Origin: an uncultured Dorea sp. | GTDB lineage: Bacteria; Bacillota; Clostridia; Lachnospirales; Lachnospiraceae | DNA length: 14,613 bases | Assembly: GCA_910584615.1 (NCBI GenBank) | Contig: CAJUAM010000053.1 | Coordinates: 1-14,613 of the forward strand | Direction: 5' to 3' | Part shown: positions 6,478-14,052 of the stretch, piece after piece | Layout of the letters: every line of letters begins with the position of its first letter | Numbering within the stretch: the first letter of the stretch is position 1 | The notes under the pieces: generated by a model | Told to the model about the DNA's origin: nothing | What the model saw: only the letters and a program-made list of their open reading frames with translations | The model's database searches: none | Program-made: the position numbers and the translations under genes

Positions 6478-8517
6478 ATGAATAAGCAGGCATTGTTTTG
6501 TGACGGCTCCAGGTGGTATGTATCGCCGCAGGAGCCGGACTGTAACCAGATAGTAACGTTAAGATTCCGGGCGGCAAAGGAGGATGCACTACGTGTATGT
6601 CTTGTCACTGGGGAAGACAGATATAATGTAAGTAAAGAATCAGTAGAGGGAGAGTTTGATTATTATTCTATTGACTGGAAGCTTGGCAATGAGCCGTTCA
6701 GCTATTGTTTTGAGATTTCAGATAAGGAGCAGGTGTGTTATTACAACCGATGCGGTGTATCTGATGTCCGTTCCTGTCTCTATGATTTTAAGATCATTCC
6801 TGGGTTTTCTACACCGGAGTGGGCCAGGGGTGCTGTCATGTATCAGATTTACACAGACCGGTTTTATAACGGCGATAAGTCGAACGATGTAGAGACAAAG
6901 GAATACTTCTATATTGGTGATTACAGCCAGAAAGTAACCGATTGGAATAAATACCCTGCTACGATGGGAGTAAGAGAGTTTTACGGGGGCGATTTAAAGG
7001 GTGTAATGGATAAGCTTGATTACCTTCAGGATCTGGGGGTTGAAGTCCTTTATTTTAATCCTTTATTTGTATCACCGTCTAATCATAAGTATGATATTCA
7101 GGATTATGATTATATAGACCCGCATTTTGGAGTGATCGTTGATGACGGCGGGGAGGTTCTGCCTGATGGAGACAAAGATAACGCTCATGCGACAAAATAT
7201 CAGAAAAGAGTTGCCGGATTTAAGAATCTTGAGGCGAGTAATGAGCTTTTTATAAAGCTTGTGGAAGAGCTTCACAGAAGAGGCATGAAGATAATCCTTG
7301 ACGGGGTATTTAATCACTGCGGTTCTTTTAATAAATGGATGGACAGGGAGCGGATTTACGAAAACCTGGAAGGATATGATCCGGGCGCATATATAAGCGC
7401 GGAAAGTCCATATCGCAGTTATTTTGACTTTCGAGAAAATGAAAATGGCAGGTGGCCGTATAATAGGAGCTATGACGGTTGGTGGAGTCATGATACACTG
7501 CCGAAGCTTAATTATGAAGGATCGAAGGATCTTGAAGAATATATTTTAAGGGTTGGGCGAAAATGGGTCTCACCTCCTTATAATGTGGATGGATGGCGTC
7601 TGGATGTAGCGGCGGATTTAGGCCACAGTAATGATTATAATCATGAATTTTGGAAGAAGTTCCGGAAAGCAGTTAAGGAAGCCAATCCGGATGCGCTGAT
7701 TTTAGCGGAACATTATGGAGATCCCAGCAGCTGGCTCCAGGGGGATCAATGGGACAGTGTCATGAATTATGATGCATTTATGGAACCGCTTACGTGGTTC
7801 CTGACGGGAATGGAAAAGCACAGTGATGAATGGAACGAGGACCTTTTCGGCAATGCGGAATATTTCAAAAGCACTATGGATCATTATATGTCCAGAATGC
7901 TTACACCGTCTTTGGAAGTAGCCATGAATGAATTATCAAACCATGACCATTCCAGATTCCTTACCAGAACAAACAGAATCGTAGGAAGAGTTGCGGACAA
8001 AGGCCCGAAAGCGGCAGAAGAGTATGTGAATCCCGCAGTTATGCGGGAAGCGGTCGTGGTGCAGATGACATGGGTCGGAGCGTCGACCATTTATTATGGA
8101 GATGAAGCGGGAGTATGTGGATTTACCGATCCGGATAACAGGCGTACTTATCCGTGGGGGAGTGAGGATCAGGAACTTATAGAATTTCATCGGGATATGA
8201 TAGCGATCCATAAGAATAGTCAGGCACTCCGGAATGGTTCGATCCAGTTTTTGTGCGGAGATGATAATATACTTGCTTACGGCCGGTTTACAGAAGATGA
8301 GCAGATTGTTGTGATCATAAATAACCGCAATGATTTCGCGGAAGTTACTGTGCCGGTGTGGATGGTTGGAGTTCCTATGAGGGGAAAGATGCAAAGACTT
8401 ATGTATTCGTATGTAAAAGGATATACGATGTCACACGATGAATATTTAGTGCGTGGAGGAGAACTGGTCGTGAATATGGGTGCGCAGTCAGCGCTGGTTG
8501 TGGAAAGCATAAGATAA
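6478..8517 (+). CDS. GH13 alpha-glucan hydrolase, neopullulanase/cyclomaltodextrinase-like
   Basis: This is a 679-residue alpha-amylase-superfamily enzyme, probably cutting maltodextrins or related alpha-glucans inside the cell, as there is no signal peptide. An N-terminal beta-sandwich (about 1-110) precedes the TIM barrel, which starts around WARGAVMYQIYTDRFYNGD. The GH13 regions are all present: region I DGVFNH (275-280), region II DGWRLDVAAD with nucleophile D376 and R374, region III AEHYGD with acid/base E411, and region IV SNHD with D490. A C-terminal beta domain (about 600-679) follows. The N-terminal domain plus barrel layout and MYQIYTDRF resemble the neopullulanase/cyclomaltodextrinase/maltogenic amylase group; exact substrate cannot be read from sequence. 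GAGAGGA lies just upstream of ATG 6478. The 24-base gap after ftsH with no terminator suggests read-through from the ftsH unit. Confidence 0.9.
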   Translation: MNKQALFCDGSRWYVSPQEPDCNQIVTLRFRAAKEDALRVCLVTGEDRYNVSKESVEGEFDYYSIDWKLGNEPFSYCFEISDKEQVCYYNRCGVSDVRSCLYDFKIIPGFSTPEWARGAVMYQIYTDRFYNGDKSNDVETKEYFYIGDYSQKVTDWNKYPATMGVREFYGGDLKGVMDKLDYLQDLGVEVLYFNPLFVSPSNHKYDIQDYDYIDPHFGVIVDDGGEVLPDGDKDNAHATKYQKRVAGFKNLEASNELFIKLVEELHRRGMKIILDGVFNHCGSFNKWMDRERIYENLEGYDPGAYISAESPYRSYFDFRENENGRWPYNRSYDGWWSHDTLPKLNYEGSKDLEEYILRVGRKWVSPPYNVDGWRLDVAADLGHSNDYNHEFWKKFRKAVKEANPDALILAEHYGDPSSWLQGDQWDSVMNYDAFMEPLTWFLTGMEKHSDEWNEDLFGNAEYFKSTMDHYMSRMLTPSLEVAMNELSNHDHSRFLTRTNRIVGRVADKGPKAAEEYVNPAVMREAVVVQMTWVGASTIYYGDEAGVCGFTDPDNRRTYPWGSEDQELIEFHRDMIAIHKNSQALRNGSIQFLCGDDNILAYGRFTEDEQIVVIINNRNDFAEVTVPVWMVGVPMRGKMQRLMYSYVKGYTMSHDEYLVRGGELVVNMGAQSALVVESIR

Positions 8518-8528
8518 TACTAAGGGAC

Positions 8529-8570
8529 AAAAGTCGTGCTTTTCATGTTGGAATGAAAAGTACGACTTTT
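8529..8570. terminator. bidirectional terminator between the GH13 gene and map
   Basis: Bases 8529-8546 pair with 8553-8570 over 18 positions (one G-T pair) around a 6-base loop. The arms begin with AAAA and end with TTTT, so the structure works on both strands between convergent genes. Confidence 0.85.
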
Positions 8571-8606
8571 ACCCCTGGAGCTAGGAGAATATCAAAAACA
8601 GCGGAT

Positions 8607-9416
8607 TTATTTTGATAACACTTCGATGCCGCTGTCGGTTACAAGAACCATATATTCGGTCTGGGCAGATAAACCATCATCAATTGTATATACAGTCCAG
8701 CCATTGTCTTCATCTATAAAAAAGTCAGGGCTTCCTTCATTGATCATAGGTTCGATCGTGAACATCATACCCGGAACGAGAACCATCTCACTGCCTTTTG
8801 GCGTAACGTAGCTTACAAAGGGTTCTTCGTGAAACTCAAGACCGATTCCGTGGCCGCCGATCTCTTCGACAACAGAATATCCGTGTCTTTGGGCGTGGGT
8901 ATTGATCGCGTGGGCGATGTCTCCAAGATGACCCCACGGTTTTGCGGCTTTAAGACCTAATTCCACACATTCCCTTGACACACGTACAAGCTGTTTTGCT
9001 TCCGGGGAAGGATCACCGATCATGAACATGCGGGAGGCGTCCGAATAATAGCCATTCAGGATTGTTGACACATCCACATTGACAATATCGCCTTCTTCCA
9101 GAAATTCATATTTGTCAGGTATTCCGTGGCATATGACATTGTTGACAGATGTGCATACGCTCTTGGGAAAACCTTGATAATTAAGCGGCGCGGGAATACC
9201 ACCGTGCTTTTTTGTGAAATCATAAACAAGTCTGTCTATTTCTTCAGTATTCATACCAGCCCGTATGTGTTTAGAAACATGATCGAGCACTGCTGTGTTT
9301 AGAGCGGCGCTTTTTTTAATTGCTCTGATCTGTGCCGGAGTTTTTAAAAGGGAACGGTCAGGGACAATCTGTCCTCTGGCCGCCAGGGTCCAAAGTTTTA
9401 TATCTAATTTATTCAC
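8607..9416 (-). CDS. map: methionine aminopeptidase, type I
   Basis: This dinuclear-metal enzyme removes the initiator methionine from nascent proteins. The protein has 269 residues. Metal ligands are visible as D115 (NVDVS), D126 (YYSDAS), H189 (GGHGIGLEFHEEP), E222 (FTIEPM) and E254 (AQTEYMVLV), and the H96-centred ICHGIP motif is present. The family core begins around residue 25 (KTPAQIRAIKKSA), so there is an extra N-terminal stretch of some 20-24 residues with no recognised domain and no SEC-C zinc motif. The only in-frame start giving the core is GTG at 9416, 8 bases after GGCAGG (minus strand, 9425-9430). The start overlaps an out-of-frame ATG-TGA. The gene stands alone on the minus strand with its own promoter. 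Confidence 0.95.
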   Translation of the reverse strand: MNKLDIKLWTLAARGQIVPDRSLLKTPAQIRAIKKSAALNTAVLDHVSKHIRAGMNTEEIDRLVYDFTKKHGGIPAPLNYQGFPKSVCTSVNNVICHGIPDKYEFLEEGDIVNVDVSTILNGYYSDASRMFMIGDPSPEAKQLVRVSRECVELGLKAAKPWGHLGDIAHAINTHAQRHGYSVVEEIGGHGIGLEFHEEPFVSYVTPKGSEMVLVPGMMFTIEPMINEGSPDFFIDEDNGWTVYTIDDGLSAQTEYMVLVTDSGIEVLSK

Positions 9417-9450
9417 ATTTATTACCTGCCTTCTGATACAATATACAAGT

Positions 9451-9459
9451 ATTATAGCA
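9451..9459 (-). promoter_or_regulatory. extended -10 promoter of map
   Basis: On the minus strand the bases read TGCTATAAT: a perfect -10 hexamer at 9451-9456 with the extended TGn element. No good -35 box is present at the normal distance, which is typical of extended -10 promoters. Transcription would start near 9444, giving a leader of about 28 bases. Confidence 0.6.
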
Positions 9460-9549
9460 CTATCGCTCTGTCTAAACAGTATATGCTGTATAGAATTTTT
9501 GTGATTATCTGAAGCGATTTCTGTGCAAAAGTATAAAATACGCTTCTCA

Positions 9550-9578
9550 TTGACACCAGTTGCGGGATAGGATAAACT
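9550..9578 (+). promoter_or_regulatory. promoter of the methyltransferase gene
   Basis: A perfect -35 TTGACA (9550-9555), a 17-base spacer and TAAACT (9573-9578, 4/6) point toward the methyltransferase gene. The leader would be about 60 bases. The remainder of the 9417-9641 gap holds the divergent map promoter and a loose inverted pair GAAGCG (9511-9516)/CGCTTC (9541-9546). Confidence 0.55.
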
Positions 9579-9647
9579 TATTCTATATAAGAAAACAATA
9601 GAAAATTATAACAGATAACATAGAATTAAGACGGGTGGTTATTGAAC

Positions 9648-10823
9648 ATGGATGAATTGAGGAATATATTAGAGGAAAATCTGAATAAGGACTTTTTGGC
9701 TGCCGTCTTAAGCAATCCAAGAAATAAGGATCAGGCGGTAAAAGTAAAGGTGCGTCCGGTAAAGCATAAGGGTCAGTTAGTGTTTCAGACAGAGACTTTT
9801 CAAAATAAACAGGTATTTCATGAAAATCTGAATGCTGTCGACACTGCGGCCAGATTGATGGAATATATGGGGAATTTCAGACAGATACAGATAGAGACCA
9901 GTCTTATGCTGTATACAGTGCTGGTAAGCAAAAAGGGAAAGATTACGATAAAAAAGAAACAGAATGCTTCGCCAAGGTCTGTAGAGACTTTCTCGCATAA
10001 CCGTAAAAAGAATTATATCCTTGAAGAGGGAGAACCGATACCATTTCTTGTTGATCTGGGGGTGATGACGCAGGAAGGGAAGATCGTACATTCCAAATTT
10101 GATAAATTCAGGCAGATCAATCGGTTCTTAGAATTTATAGAGGATATTTCGGAGAATCTTCCAAAGGACAGGGAGATGACAGTACTGGATTTTGGCTGCG
10201 GTAAATCTTATCTCACTTTTGCTATGTATTATTATCTGCATGAGATGAAAAGATATGATGTCCGCATTATCGGGCTGGACTTAAAGGAAGAAGTGATCCG
10301 GCGCTGCGGAGAGCTTGCAGTCAGATACGGATACAGGAAACTTTCCTTTTTAAAAGGGGATATTGCGAATTATGCCGGCGCGGACAAGATAGATATGGTA
10401 GTTACGCTTCATGCCTGTGATACGGCTACGGATTACGCGCTTGAGAAAGCAGTGGGGTGGGAAGCAAAGGTTATCTTATCTGTGCCCTGCTGTCAGCATG
10501 AGCTGAATGCGCAGCTTAAGGAAACGGCGCAATGTAAAGATGACCGGCTTCTGGCGCTTGAACCTGTTATGAAGTATGGTCTTTTGAAAGAACGTATGGC
10601 AGCACTTGTTACTGACGGGCTGCGTGCGCAGTATCTTGAGAGGGCAGGATACTATGTGCAGGTGCTGGAATTTATTGATATGGAACATACGCCGAAGAAC
10701 ATATTGATCCGCGCGGTAAAAATGAGCAGCGCTGAAGGAAAGAAGCGTGCGGGGGAAAGTATAAAGGCCTGTGAAGAATTTTTTCACATATCGCCAACTA
10801 TCGGCAGGCTGTTAGACAGATAA
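9648..10823 (+). CDS. class I SAM-dependent methyltransferase, target unknown
   Basis: This 391-residue protein combines an unrecognised N-terminal region (about 1-170, basic, possibly nucleic-acid binding) with a Rossmann-type methyltransferase domain (about 150-340). The SAM-binding motif I is VLDFGCGKSYL (179-189) and the motif II acidic residue is D211 in GLDLKEE. Two striking motifs follow: LHACDTATDYAL (254-265) and VPCCQHEL (279-286). This pattern resembles the Methyltransf_32 group, several members of which are linked to RNA or protein modification; the substrate here cannot be deduced. A TTG at 9642 is also in frame, but GGGTGG (9633-9638) lies 9 bases from ATG 9648 and only 3 from the TTG, so ATG is chosen. 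It is followed after 10 bases by the membrane-anchored protein gene, whose ribosome binding site overlaps this stop codon. Confidence 0.82.
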   Translation: MDELRNILEENLNKDFLAAVLSNPRNKDQAVKVKVRPVKHKGQLVFQTETFQNKQVFHENLNAVDTAARLMEYMGNFRQIQIETSLMLYTVLVSKKGKITIKKKQNASPRSVETFSHNRKKNYILEEGEPIPFLVDLGVMTQEGKIVHSKFDKFRQINRFLEFIEDISENLPKDREMTVLDFGCGKSYLTFAMYYYLHEMKRYDVRIIGLDLKEEVIRRCGELAVRYGYRKLSFLKGDIANYAGADKIDMVVTLHACDTATDYALEKAVGWEAKVILSVPCCQHELNAQLKETAQCKDDRLLALEPVMKYGLLKERMAALVTDGLRAQYLERAGYYVQVLEFIDMEHTPKNILIRAVKMSSAEGKKRAGESIKACEEFFHISPTIGRLLDR

Positions 10824-10833
10824 GGGGTATAAG

Positions 10834-13284
10834 ATGAACAAGAGAAAGTTAAAGAGATATCTGCGGGAGGCAGCTCTTTTAATTGTATTATTTATAATAA
10901 CAGCAGCGGCATTTGGTTATTACACAAACCGCGACAATGGCAGCATGACTGCGGATATGGATACGGCAACTCTGCCGCAGATTTCGTTTTCAAGTAATGG
11001 ATATGTTGTAAATTATGTGCCGGGATATGTAGAGGAGATGGATATTGCCTCTTTAAGAGATACGATTACTCCTGTGGCTGATGGTAAGATAGAAGTCAGG
11101 CTTGACCCGTATGATAATGAGATCAGCAGTATGCAGCTTAAGATATTTTCTTTAGACGGAAAGGAAAAGCTTTTAGAGGCAGAAGTGGAGAGTCCGGGTG
11201 AAGAAGTGGAAGTAGCCATGCAGGATCTGTCTGTGATTGCTGAGGAGAAGGTACTGGAAGTAATACTGAAAATTCCGGGAGGCAGATCAGTCTATTATTA
11301 CACAAGGATTGTGGACGAAAAAGATAAGCATATATTGGAATATCTGAATTATATTAAGGATTTTCATGAAAATTCCCTGATAAAAACAGAAGGTGTCGGT
11401 ATCGGAGCGGCGATCGAACCGGATGAGACAGGAGATAATTCTACACTTTGGCATGTAAATATCCATTCGGATTATGAACATGTGACATGGGGAGGTTTAG
11501 AACCCCAGGTAGAAGGTAATGAGAGGTGGCAGATAAAAGAGATCAATGAAACATCCTGCTCTGTTTGGCTCCAGTATCAGATCCGCGGCAAGGGTGAGGA
11601 AAACGAAGAGGATCTGTACAAGGTTAAAGAATTTTTCCGTATCCGGTACCGGGCAGATAATAAAAAGGTACTTTTGCTCGATTATGACCGGACGATGGAG
11701 CAGGTTTTTGATGTGACGAAGAAGGTTCTCAATGAGAAAGGCATCCTGCTTGGGATCGCGGATCCTGATACACAATATATGGATAATAAGGATGGAATGC
11801 AGGTAGCATTTGTCCAGGCAGATGAGTTGTGGAATTATGATAAAGAGGCGGATGAACTGTCCCTTGTATTCAGTTTTGCATCAGGGGAGGGCGCAGATGA
11901 GAGAAATCTGACAGCGCAGCATGAGATCAAGCTTCTTGATATGGACAAGAAGGGGAATCTTTCTTTTGCGGTATTTGGATATATGAACCGCGGAGAGCAC
12001 GAAGGAGAAGTGGGGGTTGCAGTATATTATTACAATACAGAGGAGAACTTTGTGGAGGAGAAAGCCTTTATTTCTACAAAGAAATCGTATGCCCATACTG
12101 TTTTGGAGTTTGGAAAGCTGATATGCTACAGTGTAGAGCAGGATACTATGTATGTGCTGGCAGACGGAGTACTATATCAGATTCAGGTTGGAAAAGGCAG
12201 GATGTTCGAGTTGGCGGAGGATATGAAGGAAGGACAGTATATCATATCCGAAGACGGTACACGAATGGCTTATCAGAGCGGGAAAAGGGATAACCCGGCA
12301 GGAGAAGTGACAGTGATCACATTTTCTACCGGAAAAAAGAGAACAGTAGAATGTGAGATGGGGCAGAGTATCGTGCCTTTAGGTTTTATGGGGGCGGATT
12401 TTGTGTATGGGCTTGCCAGACACGAGGATGCGGGAATTTCTGTATCTGGCGAGGGCCTCACCCCGATGTACCGCATTGAGATACAGACCGGTAAAGGAAA
12501 AGTTGTTAAGACATATGAAAATGAAGGCGTTTATATTCGCAGTACGCAGTTTGACGGTAATATGATCACGCTCAACAGGGTAGCGAAAAACGGGAATGTA
12601 TATAATTCTATCATAGAAGAGTATATTACAAACAACGAAGATCAGCAAGAGAGCAATGTTTCGATAGGCTCTTATACGACTTCGCTGAAACAGAGACAGA
12701 TGCGTATTGTATTTGGGGATGGTGTTGAAAATGAGGATCCGAAAATATTGTTTCCGAAACAGGCACTATTTGAAAAACCAAGAGAATTTTCTTTTGATGA
12801 GGAGTCAAAGGAAGAGCAATATTTCGTATATGGTTACGGGGAACTTAAAGGGATCAGCGAAAAGGCAGGGGAAGCGGTACGGCTGGCAGATGAGTATAAT
12901 GGAGTTGTAGTCTCGGCGGCACAGGAATATATCTGGGAGAGAGGAAACCGCAGACTCCGGTATACTATCAACGGAAAGAGTGTACTGGTTGATGAGATGA
13001 GAAAACAGCTTAATGCCAACGCAGCGCCGCTTGATGTTATATCACAGCTTAACAGCAGAACGGGACTGGATCTGACAGGGTGTACACCGGAAGAGCTTTT
13101 ATATATTATTGATCGGGATAAGCCTGTGATTGCGATGAAGGATGCCAAATCAGCAGTTATTCTGGTTGGCTATACTGAGACAAGGATCATCTATATTGAT
13201 GCCAGCAGCGGAGAAAGACATACTGTTTCTCACAAGGAACTGGAAAAAATGACTGAGAAAAGCGGACATACTTATATCGCGTGA
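10834..13284 (+). CDS. membrane-anchored protein with propeller-like middle and degenerate C39-like C-terminus
   Basis: I do not recognise a named family for this 816-residue protein. A basic N-terminus is followed by one hydrophobic segment (about 13-30, AALLIVLFIITAAAFGYY), so the bulk is probably outside the membrane, anchored at its N-terminus. There is no lipobox. The middle (about 330-650) is rich in short beta-strand blocks of the type YVLADGVLYQI and YIISEDGTRMAYQS, suggesting a beta-propeller-like fold. The end (about 745-800) has DKPVIAMKDAKSAVILVGY, then IIYIDASSGE, then a terminal helix. That order resembles the second half of papain-like C39-type domains, but the position normally held by the catalytic His is S773, and no GCGP-type catalytic Cys block is visible upstream. 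The start has AAGGGG overlapping the stop of the methyltransferase gene, so the two genes are probably co-transcribed. Confidence 0.75.
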   Translation: MNKRKLKRYLREAALLIVLFIITAAAFGYYTNRDNGSMTADMDTATLPQISFSSNGYVVNYVPGYVEEMDIASLRDTITPVADGKIEVRLDPYDNEISSMQLKIFSLDGKEKLLEAEVESPGEEVEVAMQDLSVIAEEKVLEVILKIPGGRSVYYYTRIVDEKDKHILEYLNYIKDFHENSLIKTEGVGIGAAIEPDETGDNSTLWHVNIHSDYEHVTWGGLEPQVEGNERWQIKEINETSCSVWLQYQIRGKGEENEEDLYKVKEFFRIRYRADNKKVLLLDYDRTMEQVFDVTKKVLNEKGILLGIADPDTQYMDNKDGMQVAFVQADELWNYDKEADELSLVFSFASGEGADERNLTAQHEIKLLDMDKKGNLSFAVFGYMNRGEHEGEVGVAVYYYNTEENFVEEKAFISTKKSYAHTVLEFGKLICYSVEQDTMYVLADGVLYQIQVGKGRMFELAEDMKEGQYIISEDGTRMAYQSGKRDNPAGEVTVITFSTGKKRTVECEMGQSIVPLGFMGADFVYGLARHEDAGISVSGEGLTPMYRIEIQTGKGKVVKTYENEGVYIRSTQFDGNMITLNRVAKNGNVYNSIIEEYITNNEDQQESNVSIGSYTTSLKQRQMRIVFGDGVENEDPKILFPKQALFEKPREFSFDEESKEEQYFVYGYGELKGISEKAGEAVRLADEYNGVVVSAAQEYIWERGNRRLRYTINGKSVLVDEMRKQLNANAAPLDVISQLNSRTGLDLTGCTPEELLYIIDRDKPVIAMKDAKSAVILVGYTETRIIYIDASSGERHTVSHKELEKMTEKSGHTYIA

Positions 13285-13303
13285 GTATTCTGCAGATAAG
13301 GAG

Positions 13304-13347
13304 AAAAAAGGCATGCTCACAGTATTGAATGTGAGCATGTCTTTTTT
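13304..13347. terminator. bidirectional terminator between convergent genes
   Basis: Bases 13304-13321 pair with 13330-13347 around an 8-base loop. The core CATGCTCACA/TGTGAGCATG is perfect and is flanked by AAAAAA and TTTTTT. It serves the gene ending at 13284 and, read on the minus strand, could also serve queT ending at 13379. Confidence 0.9.
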
Positions 13348-13378
13348 GAACAATAGAGCTTAAAAAATTATTTGATAT

Positions 13379-13873
13379 CTATACAGGTGTCGGACGAAAC
13401 AGGATTGCTTTGTATTTTCTTAATGAAAAATATAGTATCAAGCCCAATACACCGCAGGAAAGCACTTCGCCGATGCCGATGGTGACCATCAGAAACGGAA
13501 CCGGTAAATTGACACCGTATCCGTAAAACAGTACGAATGGTACGATCAAAGTATTTGAGACGATCGGGGGAACCGGTCCGAAGAGAGGATTTAAATCCCG
13601 CAGGCGGTAAGTAAGCACAGCGCCGATCAACGTAGCCAGACTGCCGAAGATGATGTCGGGCAGAATCCCTCCTCCGATGATGTTGGCGATCAAACAGCCG
13701 ACAAAAACTCCCGGCACGGCGGCAGGAGTAAACAGCGGAAGTATTGTGAGTGCTTCAGCGATACGTACCTGTATCTCTCCGAAAGAGATCGGCCTGAACA
13801 GAAGTGTCAGTACTACATAGACAGCGGCAATCATAGCCGCCTGAGTTAAAAAAGATGCATTTTTGTTTTTCAT
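13379..13873 (-). CDS. queT: queuosine precursor transporter QueT (ECF S component)
   Basis: This 164-residue integral membrane protein belongs to the QueT family, the substrate-binding S component of an energy-coupling factor transporter for a queuosine precursor. It would work with a shared ECF energizing module encoded elsewhere. Visible family features are RIAEALTILPLFTPAAVPGVF, GCLIANIIGGG, DIIFGSLATLIGA and GIGEVLSCGVLG. About five to six hydrophobic segments cover the protein. The open frame extends upstream to 14038, but that extension is leader and promoter sequence. The family start MKNKNASF at 13873 has AAGGAG (minus strand, 13883-13888) nine bases upstream. Its structured leader and operator-like repeats suggest tight control by the ligand or its product. 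Confidence 0.93.
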   Translation of the reverse strand: MKNKNASFLTQAAMIAAVYVVLTLLFRPISFGEIQVRIAEALTILPLFTPAAVPGVFVGCLIANIIGGGILPDIIFGSLATLIGAVLTYRLRDLNPLFGPVPPIVSNTLIVPFVLFYGYGVNLPVPFLMVTIGIGEVLSCGVLGLILYFSLRKYKAILFRPTPV

Positions 13874-13901
13874 GATTTTATTCTCCTTTAGTTTTGTTTT
13901 A

Positions 13902-13985
13902 CGAGTGGAAGGTCTCGAACACTCGGCACATTTAACGGCGGTGACCGCCGGGAAAGCCCTATAGACCTTGGTTTTTGTGGGCTTT
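13902..13985 (-). promoter_or_regulatory. structured queT leader, candidate preQ1-type riboswitch
   Basis: In the transcript, stem A is AAAGCCC (13985-13979) with GGGCTTT (13959-13953). A C+G-rich hairpin CGGCGG/CCGCCG spans 13950-13936 (loop 3). Stem B is CGAGTG (13925-13920) with CACTCG (13907-13902). The loop of stem A carries AAGGTCT (13969-13963) and the loop of stem B carries its exact complement AGACCTT (13915-13909), so the two loops can kiss. The structure starts about six bases after the predicted transcription start and ends upstream of the ribosome binding site. Class III preQ1 riboswitches are known upstream of queT genes and fold as a pseudoknot distant from the ribosome binding site; membership in that class is inference and I could not match a consensus. 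Confidence 0.6.
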
Positions 13986-13997
13986 GCAACGAATAAT

Positions 13998-14027
13998 AGT
14001 ATAGCATAATGTGGGTATGAAATGCAA
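13998..14027 (-). promoter_or_regulatory. queT promoter
   Basis: On the minus strand the -10 box is TATACT (13998-14003), preceded by TGC, an extended -10 element (14004-14006). A partial -35 TTGCAT lies at 14022-14027 with an 18-base spacer. Transcription would start near 13991, giving a leader of about 118 bases that contains the whole structured element. Confidence 0.55.
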
Positions 14028-14052
14028 GCCATACCCACAATTTACCCACAAT
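14008..14052. promoter_or_regulatory. operator-like repeats over the queT promoter
   Basis: TGTGGGTATG (14010-14019) and CATACCCACA (14030-14039) form a perfect 10-bp inverted repeat with a 10-base spacer. TACCCACAAT occurs at 14032-14041 and again at 14043-14052, a direct repeat with an 11-base period, one helical turn. The array covers the spacer and -35 region of the queT promoter, as a repressor site would. The regulator is unknown. Confidence 0.5.

Noticed and set aside
7072..7491. Minus-strand 139-residue open frame inside the GH13 gene
   Set aside because: The plus-strand frame carries all GH13 catalytic regions; this is a shadow frame.
13902..13925. tRNA-like T-arm (TTCGAGACC within a CGAGTG/CACTCG stem) in the queT leader
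   Set aside because: No acceptor, D or anticodon arms accompany it, and the loop has an exact complement in the neighbouring hairpin, so a leader RNA explains it better.
13874..14038. N-terminal extension of queT by 55 residues in the same open frame
   Set aside because: The stretch is the leader and promoter region, the extra residues do not look like QueT, and a strong ribosome binding site precedes the family-typical start at 13873.
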